From the NCBI RefSeq assembly GCF_019397265.1, contig NZ_CP068985.1, positions 4,320,501-4,384,500 of the forward strand: a stretch of 64,000 nt of DNA. Direction: 5' to 3'. This document shows positions 16,798 through 26,113 of this stretch, piece after piece. This stretch comes from Nonomuraea coxensis DSM 45129 (GTDB taxonomy: Bacteria; Actinomycetota; Actinomycetes; Streptosporangiales; Streptosporangiaceae). Both the position numbers and the translations under genes were made by a program. The notes below the pieces were generated by a model that was not told the origin of the DNA, made no database searches, and saw nothing but the letters and a program-made list of their open reading frames with translations. Every line of letters starts with the position of its first letter. The stretch's first letter is position 1.

Positions 16798-17489
16798 CGG
16801 GCCCCGCGCGCCCGCCGGACCGGCGCCTCCCCCGCCGGCAGCCGGTCCCGGGGGCCGTAGCGGGCGTGCCGCGCGCCGGTGACGAAGGCCCAGTACCGCT
16901 CGCCGTAGGACCAGTGCCACCACTCGGTGGGATAGTTGACGAACCCGGCGGACGTCATGGCGTCGATCAGCAGGTCCCGGTTGGCCCGGGCCTCACGGGA
17001 GACGGCGGCCGAGGCCGTACGGCACTCCTCGCCCGCCTCCGGCGGCGTGGCGTTGACCGGCGTGCCCATCGGCAGCTCGGCGCCGCCGGCGGTGCACAGC
17101 GTCAGGTCGACCGCGCCGCCGGTGACGTGCGGTGCCACGGCGGGCGGCGAGACGAACTTCGCGGCCTCGGCGGCGGCCCGCTCGTCGTCCCAGCCCGGGT
17201 GGGCGGCGCGGTGGCGGGCGACGGACGAGGCGAAATCCCGCGCCTGCGTCGCGGCCGGCCGGTAGCCCTCGACGACCAGCAGCCGCAGCTCGCGCGGGAG
17301 CCGGGTCTGCGCGGCCACCAGCAGATCGGCCACGCTCAGCCGCACGTGCGCGTACGCGCCCGCGCCGTCGGCCAGCCGCGGATCGACCCGCAGGGCCTCC
17401 ACGTCGCGCAGGTCCACCAAAGGCTCCCCGCACTCCTCGACGGGGACCGCGGCGATCCGCGGGTCGGACAGGAGCACGATCTCCGGCAT
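16794..17489 (-). CDS. D-alanyl-D-alanine dipeptidase, VanX/DdpX family
   Basis: 231 aa. Zinc-peptidase motifs are APHVTGGAVDLTL (HxxxGxAxD, His and Asp zinc ligands) and PTEWWHWSYGERYW (Glu base and third His). RPAATQ supplies the conserved Arg region. Cleaves D-Ala-D-Ala in wall turnover or, in a vanHAX setting, in glycopeptide resistance. No vanH/vanA partners are nearby, so a wall-recycling role is more likely. GGAGG precedes the ATG at 17489. Its stop overlaps the stop of kstD (convergent). Confidence 0.85.
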   Translation of the reverse strand: MPEIVLLSDPRIAAVPVEECGEPLVDLRDVEALRVDPRLADGAGAYAHVRLSVADLLVAAQTRLPRELRLLVVEGYRPAATQARDFASSVARHRAAHPGWDDERAAAEAAKFVSPPAVAPHVTGGAVDLTLCTAGGAELPMGTPVNATPPEAGEECRTASAAVSREARANRDLLIDAMTSAGFVNYPTEWWHWSYGERYWAFVTGARHARYGPRDRLPAGEAPVRRARGAR

Positions 17490-17584
17490 GGGAAGCCTCC
17501 ACGTGGGAACCAGGGGCGCTCACCTCGATGCCGCGCCTCCGCCATCGTTCCCCGGGCCGCTCCAAGAATCCTGTAACCCGCCTT

Positions 17585-20500
17585 TCAACGGGACAGCTCG
17601 CCGTACTCGCGGGAGCCGTGCAGCCGGAACACCTCCAGCGCCTCGGCCAGCAGCTCGCGGGCGCCCGCGGTGTCGCCGAGCGCCTCGCGGACGGAGGCGA
17701 GGTCGCGCAGGGTACGGGCGCGGAACAGGCCGAGCCGCAGCGTCTCCCACAGCCGCACGGACTCCTCCAGCCGCGCCTGCGCCTGGTAGAGACGGCCCTC
17801 GGCCAGGTCGAGCTCGCCGAGCGTGCGCAGCGTGCACGCCTCGCCCCACCGGTCGTGCAGGGTGCGCGTCACGCCCAGCGCCTCCTCCAGCAGGCGCCTG
17901 GCCTCGTCGTGCCCGCCCAGCCGGATCCGCACCTTCGCCAGCGAGCGGGCGCAGTACGCCGCCATGAGCCGGTCGCCGAGCCCGCGGAAGATCTCCAGCG
18001 CCTGCTCGCACAGCCGTTCGGCCGGGCCGTACTCGCCGCGCGCCCGGTGGTACAGCGACATGTTGCGCAGGGTCAGGCCGGCGCCCCGGGAGCTGCCGAT
18101 CTCCTGGTAGAGCGTCAGTGCCGCGCCGAGGTCGGCCCAGGCCGCCGGGTAGTCGCCCCGTTCGAGACGCACGGTGCCTGCCAGCCGTCTGACGTGCGCG
18201 AGCGCGCCGGCGTCGGCGAGATCGTCCCAGAGCGGCTCGGCCTCGCCGAGGAAGTGCAGCGCCTCGGCCAGATGGCCCTGCTCGCGGCAGGCGGCGCCGA
18301 GCGCGGCGAGCGTGGCCGCCTCCCCCCGGACGTCCCCTGCGGCCCGGAACAGCGACAGCGCCTGGCCGAGGTAGCGCCGGGACTCGGCGTAGAAGTCACG
18401 CTCGTAGTAGAGCCGGCCGAGGCCGGCGAGCAGGCTCGCCTCGCCGAGCACGTTGCCGGTGCGCCGGGCCGCGCCGAGCGCCGCCTCGTGCGTACGGTGC
18501 CAGGAGGTGAACGGGTCGTCGAAGACGTACTGGCTGCCTTCGAAGGCCACCGACGACAGGGCGGCGGCGAGCTCGACGGCGAGCCGGTCGAGGTCCAGCG
18601 CGGCGGCCAGCTCGACCGCCGCGATCAGCGGCTGCTCCTCGCCGCGGAACCAGCCGCGCGGGTCGGCGAGCGCCGGCCGCGCCGCCTCCTCCTCCAGCGG
18701 GTGCAGCAGCTCCGGAGCGACCCGCACCGGGATGGCCCCCGTCGGCACGGCCTTGCTGAGCCGCTCGACCAGCCACAGCCAGCCGCCCAGCACCCGCCCG
18801 GCCATCGCCGTCATCTCCTCGGCCGGCTCCTCGGCCCGGGCGCGCTCGCCGGCGAACAGCCGGACCAGGTCGTGCAGGCGGTAGCGGGCCTGGCCGGTCT
18901 CGTCCGGGTCCACCTCGTCGACGAGCGAGGTGTCCACGAGCTGCTCCAGAAGCTGCTCGGCCGCGCGCATCCCGGCGTCCACGGCCGTCGCGGCCACCCA
19001 GACGGGGAAGCTCGGCAGGCCGAGGAGCCCGAGCCTGCGCAGCGCCCGCTTCTCCGCGGCGGAGAGCATCTCGTAGCTGAGGGCGATGCTCGCGCGCACC
19101 TCCAGATCGCCGGCGGCCAGCTCGTCGAGCCGGTGCTGCTCGTCGGCGAGGCGCTCGGCCAGGCGCCGGGCCGACCAGCGGCGGCGCGAGGCGAGCCGCG
19201 CCCCGGCGACCCGCAGCGCGAGCGGCAGGCCGCCGCACTGGCGGACGATCTGGCGGGCCGCCTCGGCGTCGCCGGTGATCCGCTCCTCGCCCGCGATCCT
19301 GACGAGCAGGTCGATGGCGGACCCGGCGGGCAGCATGCCGAGATCGACGAGCATGGCGCCGGACAGCCCGGCGAGCCGGTTCCTGGAGGTGACGATCACG
19401 GCGCAGCCCTCGCCGCCGGGCAGCAGCGGGCGTACCTGGGCCTCGGAGGCGGCGTCGTCCAGCACGATCAGCCGGCGCCCGCCGGCCAGCAGCGTCCGGT
19501 AGCGGGCGGAGCGCTCCTCCAGCGTGAGGGGGAGCGGCGCGCCGGCCGGCTCCAGCTCGCGCAGCAGCCGCCCGAGGACCTCCTCGGCGCCGGCCGGGGT
19601 GCGCGTGGTGCCGCGCAGCTCGACGTGGAGCTGGCCGTCGGGGTAGGCGTGCGCGATCTCGTGCGCGGCGCGCAGCGCCAGGGCGGACTTCCCCACGCCG
19701 CCTTGGCCGGAGATGACGCAGATCGGCATGGCGCCGGCCCTGGTCAGGTGGTCGCGCAGCGCCGCCACCTCCCGCTCCCGGCCGGTGAAGTCGGGCAGCG
19801 GCGACGGAAGCTGGCGCGGCAGGCGCCCCCCGGGCTTGGCGGGCCGCGCCAGCGCCGGGTCCGAGCGCAGGATGGCCTCCTGCGCCTGGCGCAGCTCCGG
19901 CCCCGGCTCGACGCCCATCTCCGCGACGAGCACCTGCCTGCCCTGCTGGTAGACGGCCAGCGCGTCGGACTGCCTGCCGACCCGGTAGAGCGCCACCATG
20001 AGGTCGCGGCGCAGCCGCTCGCGCGCCGGGTGCAGCGCGACCAGCTCGGCGAGCTCGTCGATGAGCTGTTCGTCCCGGCCGGCGGCCAGGTCGGCGGCGA
20101 CACGCTCCTCGGTGACGGCCAGGCGCAGCTCCTCCAGCCGTACGGCCTCCGCCCGCAGGTGCGCGCCGCCGATCCCGCCCAGCGCCTCGCCACGCCACAG
20201 CCCGAGCGCCCTGCGAAGCGTCTCCGCCGCCTCCTCGGGCCGGCCCCGCCGCGCCGCGTGGCGGCCCTGGGCGACCAGCCGTTCGAAGACGTTCCTGTCG
20301 AGGGAGTCCGGCGCGATCTCCGCCAGGTAGCCGAGCCGGTGCGAGACGATGACGTCCGGCAGCCCGGCCCCCGCGAACGCCCTGCGCAGCGAGGCGACGT
20401 AGGTCTGCAGCACGCCGCGCGCGGTCGGCGGCGGATCCTCCTCCCAGATCGCCTCGATCAGCCGGTCGACGGTGACGACACGGCCGGCCTCCAGCAGCAG

Positions 20501-20593
20501 GGCGGCCAGCAACGTCCGCGGTTTGGCGCCGCCGACGGGCACCTGCCGCCCGCCGCTCCACACCTCGACCGGTCCCAGGAGCCGTAAGTCCAT
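17585..20593 (-). CDS. AfsR/SARP-type transcriptional regulator with NB-ARC and TPR
   Basis: 1002 aa. In order: OmpR-like winged helix (1-95; PRTLLAALLLEAGRVVTVDRLIEAIW), BTAD domain (about 97-245; LWRGEALGGIG and ALAVYQQGRQVL), NB-ARC ATPase (about 270-560; Walker A ISGQGGVGKSALAL, Walker B RLIVLDDAAS, GLPLALRVAGARL) and a C-terminal array of TPR-like repeats (about 690-1000). This is the full AfsR layout. Such proteins activate secondary-metabolite promoters as ATP-dependent switches. GGGGGA precedes the ATG at 20593. It is divergent from the CHAP-domain gene; target cluster unknown. Confidence 0.92.
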   Translation of the reverse strand: MDLRLLGPVEVWSGGRQVPVGGAKPRTLLAALLLEAGRVVTVDRLIEAIWEEDPPPTARGVLQTYVASLRRAFAGAGLPDVIVSHRLGYLAEIAPDSLDRNVFERLVAQGRHAARRGRPEEAAETLRRALGLWRGEALGGIGGAHLRAEAVRLEELRLAVTEERVAADLAAGRDEQLIDELAELVALHPARERLRRDLMVALYRVGRQSDALAVYQQGRQVLVAEMGVEPGPELRQAQEAILRSDPALARPAKPGGRLPRQLPSPLPDFTGREREVAALRDHLTRAGAMPICVISGQGGVGKSALALRAAHEIAHAYPDGQLHVELRGTTRTPAGAEEVLGRLLRELEPAGAPLPLTLEERSARYRTLLAGGRRLIVLDDAASEAQVRPLLPGGEGCAVIVTSRNRLAGLSGAMLVDLGMLPAGSAIDLLVRIAGEERITGDAEAARQIVRQCGGLPLALRVAGARLASRRRWSARRLAERLADEQHRLDELAAGDLEVRASIALSYEMLSAAEKRALRRLGLLGLPSFPVWVAATAVDAGMRAAEQLLEQLVDTSLVDEVDPDETGQARYRLHDLVRLFAGERARAEEPAEEMTAMAGRVLGGWLWLVERLSKAVPTGAIPVRVAPELLHPLEEEAARPALADPRGWFRGEEQPLIAAVELAAALDLDRLAVELAAALSSVAFEGSQYVFDDPFTSWHRTHEAALGAARRTGNVLGEASLLAGLGRLYYERDFYAESRRYLGQALSLFRAAGDVRGEAATLAALGAACREQGHLAEALHFLGEAEPLWDDLADAGALAHVRRLAGTVRLERGDYPAAWADLGAALTLYQEIGSSRGAGLTLRNMSLYHRARGEYGPAERLCEQALEIFRGLGDRLMAAYCARSLAKVRIRLGGHDEARRLLEEALGVTRTLHDRWGEACTLRTLGELDLAEGRLYQAQARLEESVRLWETLRLGLFRARTLRDLASVREALGDTAGARELLAEALEVFRLHGSREYGELSR

Positions 20594-20738
20594 GCGTTCC
20601 CCCAGGTTCGCGTGAGCCGCGCCACACCTGCCGGACCCCGATCATGACAGCAGGAACCGGTACAGCGCTATTGCAGACGATTTGGAGCGGCCCGGCCCAC
20701 TCTCGGTGACGTCGAACACCGAACCGGGAGGACACACC

Positions 20739-22094
20739 ATGAGCAGCTCCACGCGAACCCGCGCCGCCACCTGCCTCGCCACGGCGGCGGCCGGGGCGAT
20801 GGCCCTGGCCGGACTGCAGGCCGCGCTCGCCACGCCCGCCGCCGCCGCGAGCCGCGACACGATCGTCTCGATCGCGCAGCGCGAGGCCGGCAACGCCGCA
20901 CGCAACAAGGAGAACCCCATGGGCAGCGGCTGCAACTACTACACCGGCGTGTTCCGCACGTGGAAGCCGGCCACCGGCTGCGGCACGGGCGACGGCGTGC
21001 AGTTCCGCGACAGCGACTGGTGCGCCGACTTCGCCAAGTACGTCTGGAAGAACGCCGGAGTACGCCACGCGGACGTCGCCGAGGGCAACGGCGGCGTGCT
21101 GACCGGGTGGGCGTCGTCCTTCAAGGACTACGGCACCCAGAACGGCACCTGGCACGCCCGCTCCAGCGGGTACACCCCGCAGCCCGGGGACGCCCTGGTC
21201 TTCGACTGGGACCAGAGCGGCTCCATCGACCACGTCGGCATCGTCAGGTCGTCCGACGGCAGCCGCGTCTACACGATCGAGGGCAACAGCGGCGACGCGA
21301 TCAAGTACAAGGACTACGCCCGCTCCGACATCGACATCGTGGGCTACTCCGCGCCGGTCGGCATCGACGGCGGGAGCAGTCTGGGTGTTCTGGACTTCTA
21401 TCTGTCCGACAGTCAGTCGTCGAATGTGGCGACGCGGCCGGTGGTGCAGTTCGGGAACTCGCCGATGGTGCCGATCCGGGGTGACTGGAACGGTGATGGT
21501 AAGGACACGGTGAGTGCTTATGATCCGACGTCGGGGACGTTCTACATCTCGGACACGCCGGAGTCGGGTCTGGCGTCGTATTCGTTCCGGTACGGGGATC
21601 CGGGTGGGGTGCCGTTCGTGGGGGATTGGGACGGTGACGGCAGGGACAACGTGGGTGTCCGGATGGGGCTGACGTTCTTCCTGCGGACGAGTCCGGTGAC
21701 GACGATGACGGAGACGACGGTGTCGGTGGCCTACGGGGATCCGGGGATGCTTCCGGTGGTGGGTGACTGGGACGGCGACGGCAAGGACTCGGTCAGTGCC
21801 TACGATCCGGTGTCGGGGACGTTCCTGTTGTCGAACACGCCGCAGACGGGTGCGGCGGCTTATGTGGTGCGGTACGGGGATCCGGGTGCGGCGCCGCTGG
21901 CGGGTGACTGGGACGGCGACGGCAAGGACAACGTCGGGGTGCGGATGGGCACCACGTTCTATCTGCGGACGGGTCCGGTGACGGGCGCGATCGAGGGGAC
22001 GGTGTCGGTGGGTTACGGCAACGGTGGCGCGGAGTTGCCGATCACGGGTGATTGGGACGGCGACGGCAAGGACAGCCAGGGCGTCGTCCGCTGA
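20739..22094 (+). CDS. Secreted CHAP-domain protein with FG-GAP/VCBS-like repeats
   Basis: 451 aa. GGGAGG precedes the ATG at 20739. The signal peptide ends at ATPAAAA-SRD. The CHAP-type amidase/endopeptidase domain (about 45-205) has Cys in DSDWCADFAKYVWKNAG, His in SIDHVGIVRS and Asn in IEGNSG. It probably cleaves peptidoglycan peptides. After residue about 215 come five or more GDWDGDGKD repeats, calcium-binding FG-GAP-like units alternating with YDPxSGTF. The part after about 21385 uses G- and T-ending codons much more than the first half, suggesting that the repeat module has a different origin. Confidence 0.85.
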   Translation: MSSSTRTRAATCLATAAAGAMALAGLQAALATPAAAASRDTIVSIAQREAGNAARNKENPMGSGCNYYTGVFRTWKPATGCGTGDGVQFRDSDWCADFAKYVWKNAGVRHADVAEGNGGVLTGWASSFKDYGTQNGTWHARSSGYTPQPGDALVFDWDQSGSIDHVGIVRSSDGSRVYTIEGNSGDAIKYKDYARSDIDIVGYSAPVGIDGGSSLGVLDFYLSDSQSSNVATRPVVQFGNSPMVPIRGDWNGDGKDTVSAYDPTSGTFYISDTPESGLASYSFRYGDPGGVPFVGDWDGDGRDNVGVRMGLTFFLRTSPVTTMTETTVSVAYGDPGMLPVVGDWDGDGKDSVSAYDPVSGTFLLSNTPQTGAAAYVVRYGDPGAAPLAGDWDGDGKDNVGVRMGTTFYLRTGPVTGAIEGTVSVGYGNGGAELPITGDWDGDGKDSQGVVR

Positions 22095-22113
22095 CGACCA
22101 CCTCACGGAACGA

Positions 22114-22142
22114 GCCGGGCCGGCGCCGAGCGCCGGCCCGGC
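22114..22142. terminator. Terminator of the CHAP-domain gene
   Basis: Perfect 13-bp arms GCCGGGCCGGCGC / GCGCCGGCCCGGC with a 3-nt loop, 19 nt after the stop; no T-run. Confidence 0.7.
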
Positions 22143-22195
22143 GCCGTGCTGCCCGGCCGCCTGACCAGGCCGGTTCTTCGCGAGGGCGGGGCGGG

Positions 22196-22201
22196 TAGGC
22201 T
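22196..22201 (+). promoter_or_regulatory. -10 box of a leaderless promoter
   Basis: TAGGCT ends 7 nt before the ATG of the HxlR gene and no Shine-Dalgarno is present, the usual arrangement of leaderless actinobacterial genes. The same TAGGCT + 7 nt occurs at 56902. Confidence 0.5.
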
Positions 22202-22208
22202 GGCGGCC

Positions 22209-22580
22209 ATGACCGAGCGCCTTTCCTCAGCCGTGGCAGCGGATCAGCACGCGCAGGTCAGCGGGTGCGACGTGCAGTTCGTGGACGTGTTCAAGGTGCT
22301 CGGCAAACGCTGGAACGGCATGATCATCGTGGCGCTGATGCAGCGGCCGGCGCGGTTCAGCGAGCTCGCCAAGATGATCCACGGGATCACCGACGGCATC
22401 CTCGCCGACCGCCTCCGCGAGCTGACGGCCGCGCGCCTGGTGGAGCGGCAGCTCGCCGACGGGCCGAGCACGGCGGTCCTCTACCGGCTCACCCCGGTCG
22501 GCGAGGACCTCCGGCAGGCCTTCCACGAGCTGCGCGAGTGGGCCGCCCGCAACAACCTCGGCGAACTCTGCCGCCCCTGA
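22209..22580 (+). CDS. HxlR-family winged-helix regulator
   Basis: 123 aa. CDVQFVDVFKVLGKRWNGMIIVALM is the family signature with the redox-type Cys near the N-terminus. RFSELAKMIHGITDGILADRLRELTAARLVER is the DNA-binding part. Conserved CxxxxxxxxLGxRW makes it a likely thiol-, quinone- or aldehyde-responsive repressor. It is convergent with the LLM oxidoreductase gene, so that gene or another locus could be its target. The start at 22209 is leaderless. Confidence 0.88.
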   Translation: MTERLSSAVAADQHAQVSGCDVQFVDVFKVLGKRWNGMIIVALMQRPARFSELAKMIHGITDGILADRLRELTAARLVERQLADGPSTAVLYRLTPVGEDLRQAFHELREWAARNNLGELCRP

Positions 22581-22652
22581 GCCGGCCGCCCTTGACCGGC
22601 GGCCCATGCCGGCGCCGCTGTCGGCACCGCCGGCGGGTGAGGCGGTCCCCGC

Positions 22653-23570
22653 CTACCGGCGGGCCAGGCTGATGAGCTCGGCGTAGCGGGCGAGGGTCTC
22701 GTCGAGCCCGGCCTCCGGCCCGAAGCCCATGCCGGAGAACAGCACGTGGTCCACGCCGGTGCCCTCCAGCCCCTTGAGGTCGTCGGCGATCTCGCGCGGC
22801 GAGCCGCCCAGGAACGGCCGCTCGTCGCCCAGGGGCTCGGCCGTGAGCGGCACGTTGGCCCGGGCCACCACGGTCACCGACTCCGGGTCGCGGCCCTGCT
22901 CCGCGACCGCCGCCCGGAACGCCTTGGTCATGTCGATCAGCGTGTCACGGTTGATCACCACCGGGTTGAGCCCGTCGGCGATGCGCGCGGCCCGCCGGAT
23001 GCCGCCCGGCGTCATGGCGCCCAGCAGGATCGGCAGCCGCGGCTGCACCGGCTTCGGGTTGATCTCGGAGGCGGCGATGTGGGTGAAGTCGCCCTCGTAC
23101 GCGACGGGGTCCGGCCCCCAGCTCGCCCGCATGGCGGCGACGACCTCGTCCATGCCGCGCCCGATCCGGCTCATCGGCACCCCGGCGGCGGCGAACTCCT
23201 GCGGCATCCAGCCCTGGCCGAGCCCGGCCACCACCCGGCCGCCGCTGAGCTGGTCGAGGGTGGCCAGGCGCTTGGCGAGGACGACGGCGGGGTGCAGCAG
23301 GGCGTCGATGATGCTGGTGCCGAGCTTGATCCGGTCGGTGAGCGCGGCCACGTAGCTCAGCGTCTCCAGCGGCTCGTAGACGACCCGGTAGATCTCGGGC
23401 ACAGGCTGGGGGTCGCCGCCGCCGATGGCGACGGGCGCGGTCGGTCGCAGCAGTCGTTCGTAGGTCCACACCGAGTCGTAGCCGAGTTGTTCGGCCTCGC
23501 GGGCGACGCGGGCGATGGCGGCGGGGCCGGCCAGAGGCCCGGAGGTGGGCAGGGCGATACCGAGTTCCAT
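22653..23570 (-). CDS. LLM-class F420-dependent oxidoreductase
   Basis: 305 aa, TIM-barrel luciferase-like. GIALPTSGPLAGPAAIARVAREAEQLGYDSVWTYERLL, TDRIKLGTSIIDALLHPAVVLAKRLATLDQLSGGRVVAGLGQGW and ILLGAMTPGGIRRAARIADG are family hallmarks. The subgroup uses F420 in actinobacteria. The substrate is unknown. The start at 23570 (MELGIALPTS) is set by homologue ends; an upstream open frame of 36 codons is poor. An inverted repeat lies in the promoter. Confidence 0.88.
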   Translation of the reverse strand: MELGIALPTSGPLAGPAAIARVAREAEQLGYDSVWTYERLLRPTAPVAIGGGDPQPVPEIYRVVYEPLETLSYVAALTDRIKLGTSIIDALLHPAVVLAKRLATLDQLSGGRVVAGLGQGWMPQEFAAAGVPMSRIGRGMDEVVAAMRASWGPDPVAYEGDFTHIAASEINPKPVQPRLPILLGAMTPGGIRRAARIADGLNPVVINRDTLIDMTKAFRAAVAEQGRDPESVTVVARANVPLTAEPLGDERPFLGGSPREIADDLKGLEGTGVDHVLFSGMGFGPEAGLDETLARYAELISLARR

Positions 23571-23601
23571 GCCCAGCACACTACTACGTTCTTTATAGTT
23601 C

Positions 23602-23618
23602 ACTCGCAAAAAACGAGT
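23602..23618. promoter_or_regulatory. Operator-like repeat in the LLM gene promoter
   Basis: ACTCG-N7-CGAGT with an A-tract spacer, 32-48 nt before the leftward start; a TATAAA -10-like box lies just downstream of it on the minus strand. Confidence 0.45.
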
Positions 23619-23692
23619 TAGGTGTCCGTGTTGTCCCTCCGACGGCCTGTCTGATCTGCTGAGATCATGACCGCTCAAGCCGTACGCCCTCC

Positions 23693-24633
23693 GGCGGGCT
23701 CCCGTACGCGTCCGGCACGATCCTCCCCGACACCGAGGCCCACCTGCGCAAACAGGCCGAGGCCTGGCGGCACATCCAGCGCCGAAGGGCCGCCGGCGCG
23801 CCGCTCCACAACGTCACCGGCCTGGAACGGGGCCTGCCGATGCCCGACGTGGACCCCTCGCTCATGGACGACGAGTGGCCCTGACCAGGCTCGCCGTCAC
23901 CTACGAGGCCCTCGACGAGGCCGACATCCACCGCGCGGTCGAGCTGGCCCGCGCCCGCGGCGCGCTCGTCGTGGTGGACGACGCCGGCGGCGCGCGGGTC
24001 GGCCCGGCCGCCCTCGGCCAGCCCCGCACGCTGCGGCTCGGCGCCGACCTCGGCGCCACCGGCCTGGACAAGTACGGCGTCGCCGGCCCCCGCGTCGGCC
24101 TGCTCGGCGGCCGGGCCGACCTGGTGTCCCGCGCCCGCGCCCGCGCCTACGAGCTGGGCAGCGAATGCCGCCCCGTGCTGTACCCGGCCGTCGTGCGCAC
24201 CCTGGAGACCTACACCGACGAGCGGGTTCGCGAGCTGATCGCCTCGACCCGGCTGGTCGGCGCGGCGCTGCGCGAACGGCTCGGCGGCGAGCTCGTCGAG
24301 GACACCCCGTTCATCACCCGCCTGCCGGGGGAGGCGATCAACGGGGAGCTGGCCCGCCGCGCCGGCCCCGGCGCGCCGCCGCTGGAGCCGATCGAGGCCA
24401 CGGCCGCGCTGGCGATGGTGCTGCTGCGCGACCACGGCCTGCTCACCGTGCACTTCGCGGGCCTGCCGCCGGGCACGGCGGCGCTGCTGGTGAAGTTCCT
24501 GCCCGCGGACACGGTCGCGGCGCTCGGCGGGCCCGGGGCGTTCGCCGCCGCCGTGGACGACTCGCTCGACCGGGCCGCCGCCGTGCTGGCCGAGGGGGAG
24601 GCGGCGGCGCGGCGGCTGATCCTCGGCCCCTGA
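23693..24633 (+). pseudogene. Broken SelA-like PLP-dependent enzyme
   Basis: Two pieces in different frames. 23693-23884 reads LPYASGTILPDTEAHLRKQ to MDDEWP and has no start codon. 23875-24633 begins at a GTG without ribosome site and reads VTYEALDEADIHRAVELARA, VVVDDAGGARVG, then TGLDKYGVAGPRVGLLGGRADL, where the Lys is the likely PLP-binding residue. This matches the C-terminal two thirds of SelA/D-glucosaminate-lyase-like fold-type I enzymes (usually 370-450 aa); the N-terminal part is missing. Whether the first piece belongs to the same gene is uncertain. The second ORF could still be translated but would lack most of the PLP pocket. Confidence 0.55.
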
Positions 24634-24649
24634 CCCGGGACCGGGCGGA

Positions 24650-26023
24650 TCAGATCCGGTGCCTGGGCCTGGTGGCCAGCCGGGTCACCAGCCAGAGGGC
24701 CACCCCGAGCGCCAGCAGCGCGCCCGCGATCTCGTACTGGCCGGCCGGCCGCCCGGACGACCACGGCAGCACCAGGTAGAGGCAGGTGACCGTGCCCAGC
24801 ACGGGCAGGACGCGGCCCGCGTCGAAGTGCGCGACCTCCATCCGGTCCTGCCGCAGGACCAGCACGGACACGTTGACGGCGGCGAACACGGCGAGCAGCA
24901 GCAGCGACGTCGTCCCGCCCAGCAGCGCCACGACCGGGCTCTCCGGATCCAGGGAGAGCAGGACGACGAGCCCGACGGCCAGCACGGTGGTGAACACGAT
25001 CGCCGCCTGCGGTGTGCGTCTGACCGGGTGCACCGAGGCCAGGACGGGCGGCAGCACGCCCCGCCTGCCCATGCCGTAGAGGAGCCGGCTGGCCATCATC
25101 ATGTTGATCAGCGCGGAGTTCGCGACGGCGAACATGGAGATGAACGGCATCAGCCCGGCGATAGGGAAGTCCGGCGTCGCGGTGCGCACCACGGTCACCA
25201 GCGGCGTCTCGCTGCCGGCGAGCCGCCCGACGGGCACGACGGCGACGGCGCAGATCGACACCAGGACGTAGATCAGCCCGGTGACGCCGAGCGCGGTGAA
25301 CATCATCCGGGGGAAGGTCCGGATCGGGTCCTTGGTCTCCTCGGCCATGTTGACCGAGTCCTCGAAGCCCACCATGGCGAAGAAGGCCAGCGACGTCGCG
25401 GCGCTGATCGCCAGGAACACGTTCTTGTCGGCGGGGGTCTCGAAGGCGACGACGCGGGAGAAGTCCGCCTGCCCGCCCAGGATGAAGAACATGCTGAGCA
25501 CGATGACCAGCAGCAGCCCGGACAGCTCGATCAGGGTGAGCACCACGTTGGCCTTGACGCTCTCGCCGACGCCGCGCAGGTTGACGGCCATGACCAGGAG
25601 CATGAAGCCGGCCGCGATGACCAGCACGAGCAGGTTGCCTCCGTCCAGGCCGAACCCGGTGACGAGGTTGGCGGCGAAGGCCCGCGACGCGGCCGAGGCG
25701 GAGGTGATGCCCGAGCACATGACGGCGAAGCCCACGAGGAAGGTCAGGGCGTGCCTGCCGAACGCCTTGTCCACGTAGAGCGCGGCGCCCGCCGCCTCGG
25801 GGTACTTCGTGACGAGCTCCAGGTAGGAGCAGGCGGTGATCAGCGCGACCGTGAAGGCGACGACGAACGGCAGCCAGGCGGCGCCGCCCACCTCGCCGGC
25901 GACCGCGCCCATCAGCGCGTAGACGCCGGTGCCGAGGATGTCGCCGATGATGAACAGCAGCAGCAGGCCGGGGCCCATCACCCGCTTCAGGCTGTGCGAG
26001 CCGGGGGGAGGGGTCTGGGTCAT
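24650..26023 (-). CDS. APC-family amino acid permease
   Basis: 457 aa, about 12 membrane helices. The first helix region LLLLFIIGDILGTGVYALMGAVAGEVGGAAWL holds the unwound GxG substrate motif of APC transporters. FFAMVGFEDSVNMAEETKDPIRTFPRMM is the conserved helix 6-7 region (E-E-x-K-x-P). It imports an amino acid or amine. The ATG at 26023 is preceded by GAAGGA at 7 nt. It lies 90 nt downstream of the CAP-domain gene on the same strand and ends 16 nt from the SelA-like remnant, with which it converges. Confidence 0.9.
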   Translation of the reverse strand: MTQTPPPGSHSLKRVMGPGLLLLFIIGDILGTGVYALMGAVAGEVGGAAWLPFVVAFTVALITACSYLELVTKYPEAAGAALYVDKAFGRHALTFLVGFAVMCSGITSASAASRAFAANLVTGFGLDGGNLLVLVIAAGFMLLVMAVNLRGVGESVKANVVLTLIELSGLLLVIVLSMFFILGGQADFSRVVAFETPADKNVFLAISAATSLAFFAMVGFEDSVNMAEETKDPIRTFPRMMFTALGVTGLIYVLVSICAVAVVPVGRLAGSETPLVTVVRTATPDFPIAGLMPFISMFAVANSALINMMMASRLLYGMGRRGVLPPVLASVHPVRRTPQAAIVFTTVLAVGLVVLLSLDPESPVVALLGGTTSLLLLAVFAAVNVSVLVLRQDRMEVAHFDAGRVLPVLGTVTCLYLVLPWSSGRPAGQYEIAGALLALGVALWLVTRLATRPRHRI

Positions 26024-26113
26024 GGCCGGTCCTTCGCCGTACGCTCCGGGGAGCTGTGCGTACACATGCCATCACCGTAAGTCACACGGGCCCGCCGGTC
26101 AGTACCTCCAGGA

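Noticed and set aside
16794..17489. Vancomycin-resistance cluster
   Set aside because: Only the VanX-type dipeptidase is present; no vanH, vanA, vanR or vanS next to it.
15051..17576. 841-aa open frame on the + strand over kstD and the dipeptidase
   Set aside because: Shifted frame of kstD, then antisense of the dipeptidase; Arg-rich without motifs.
18396..22106. 1236-aa open frame on the minus strand
   Set aside because: Antisense shadow of the AfsR and CHAP genes; low-complexity Arg/Ala/Gly composition and no domain.
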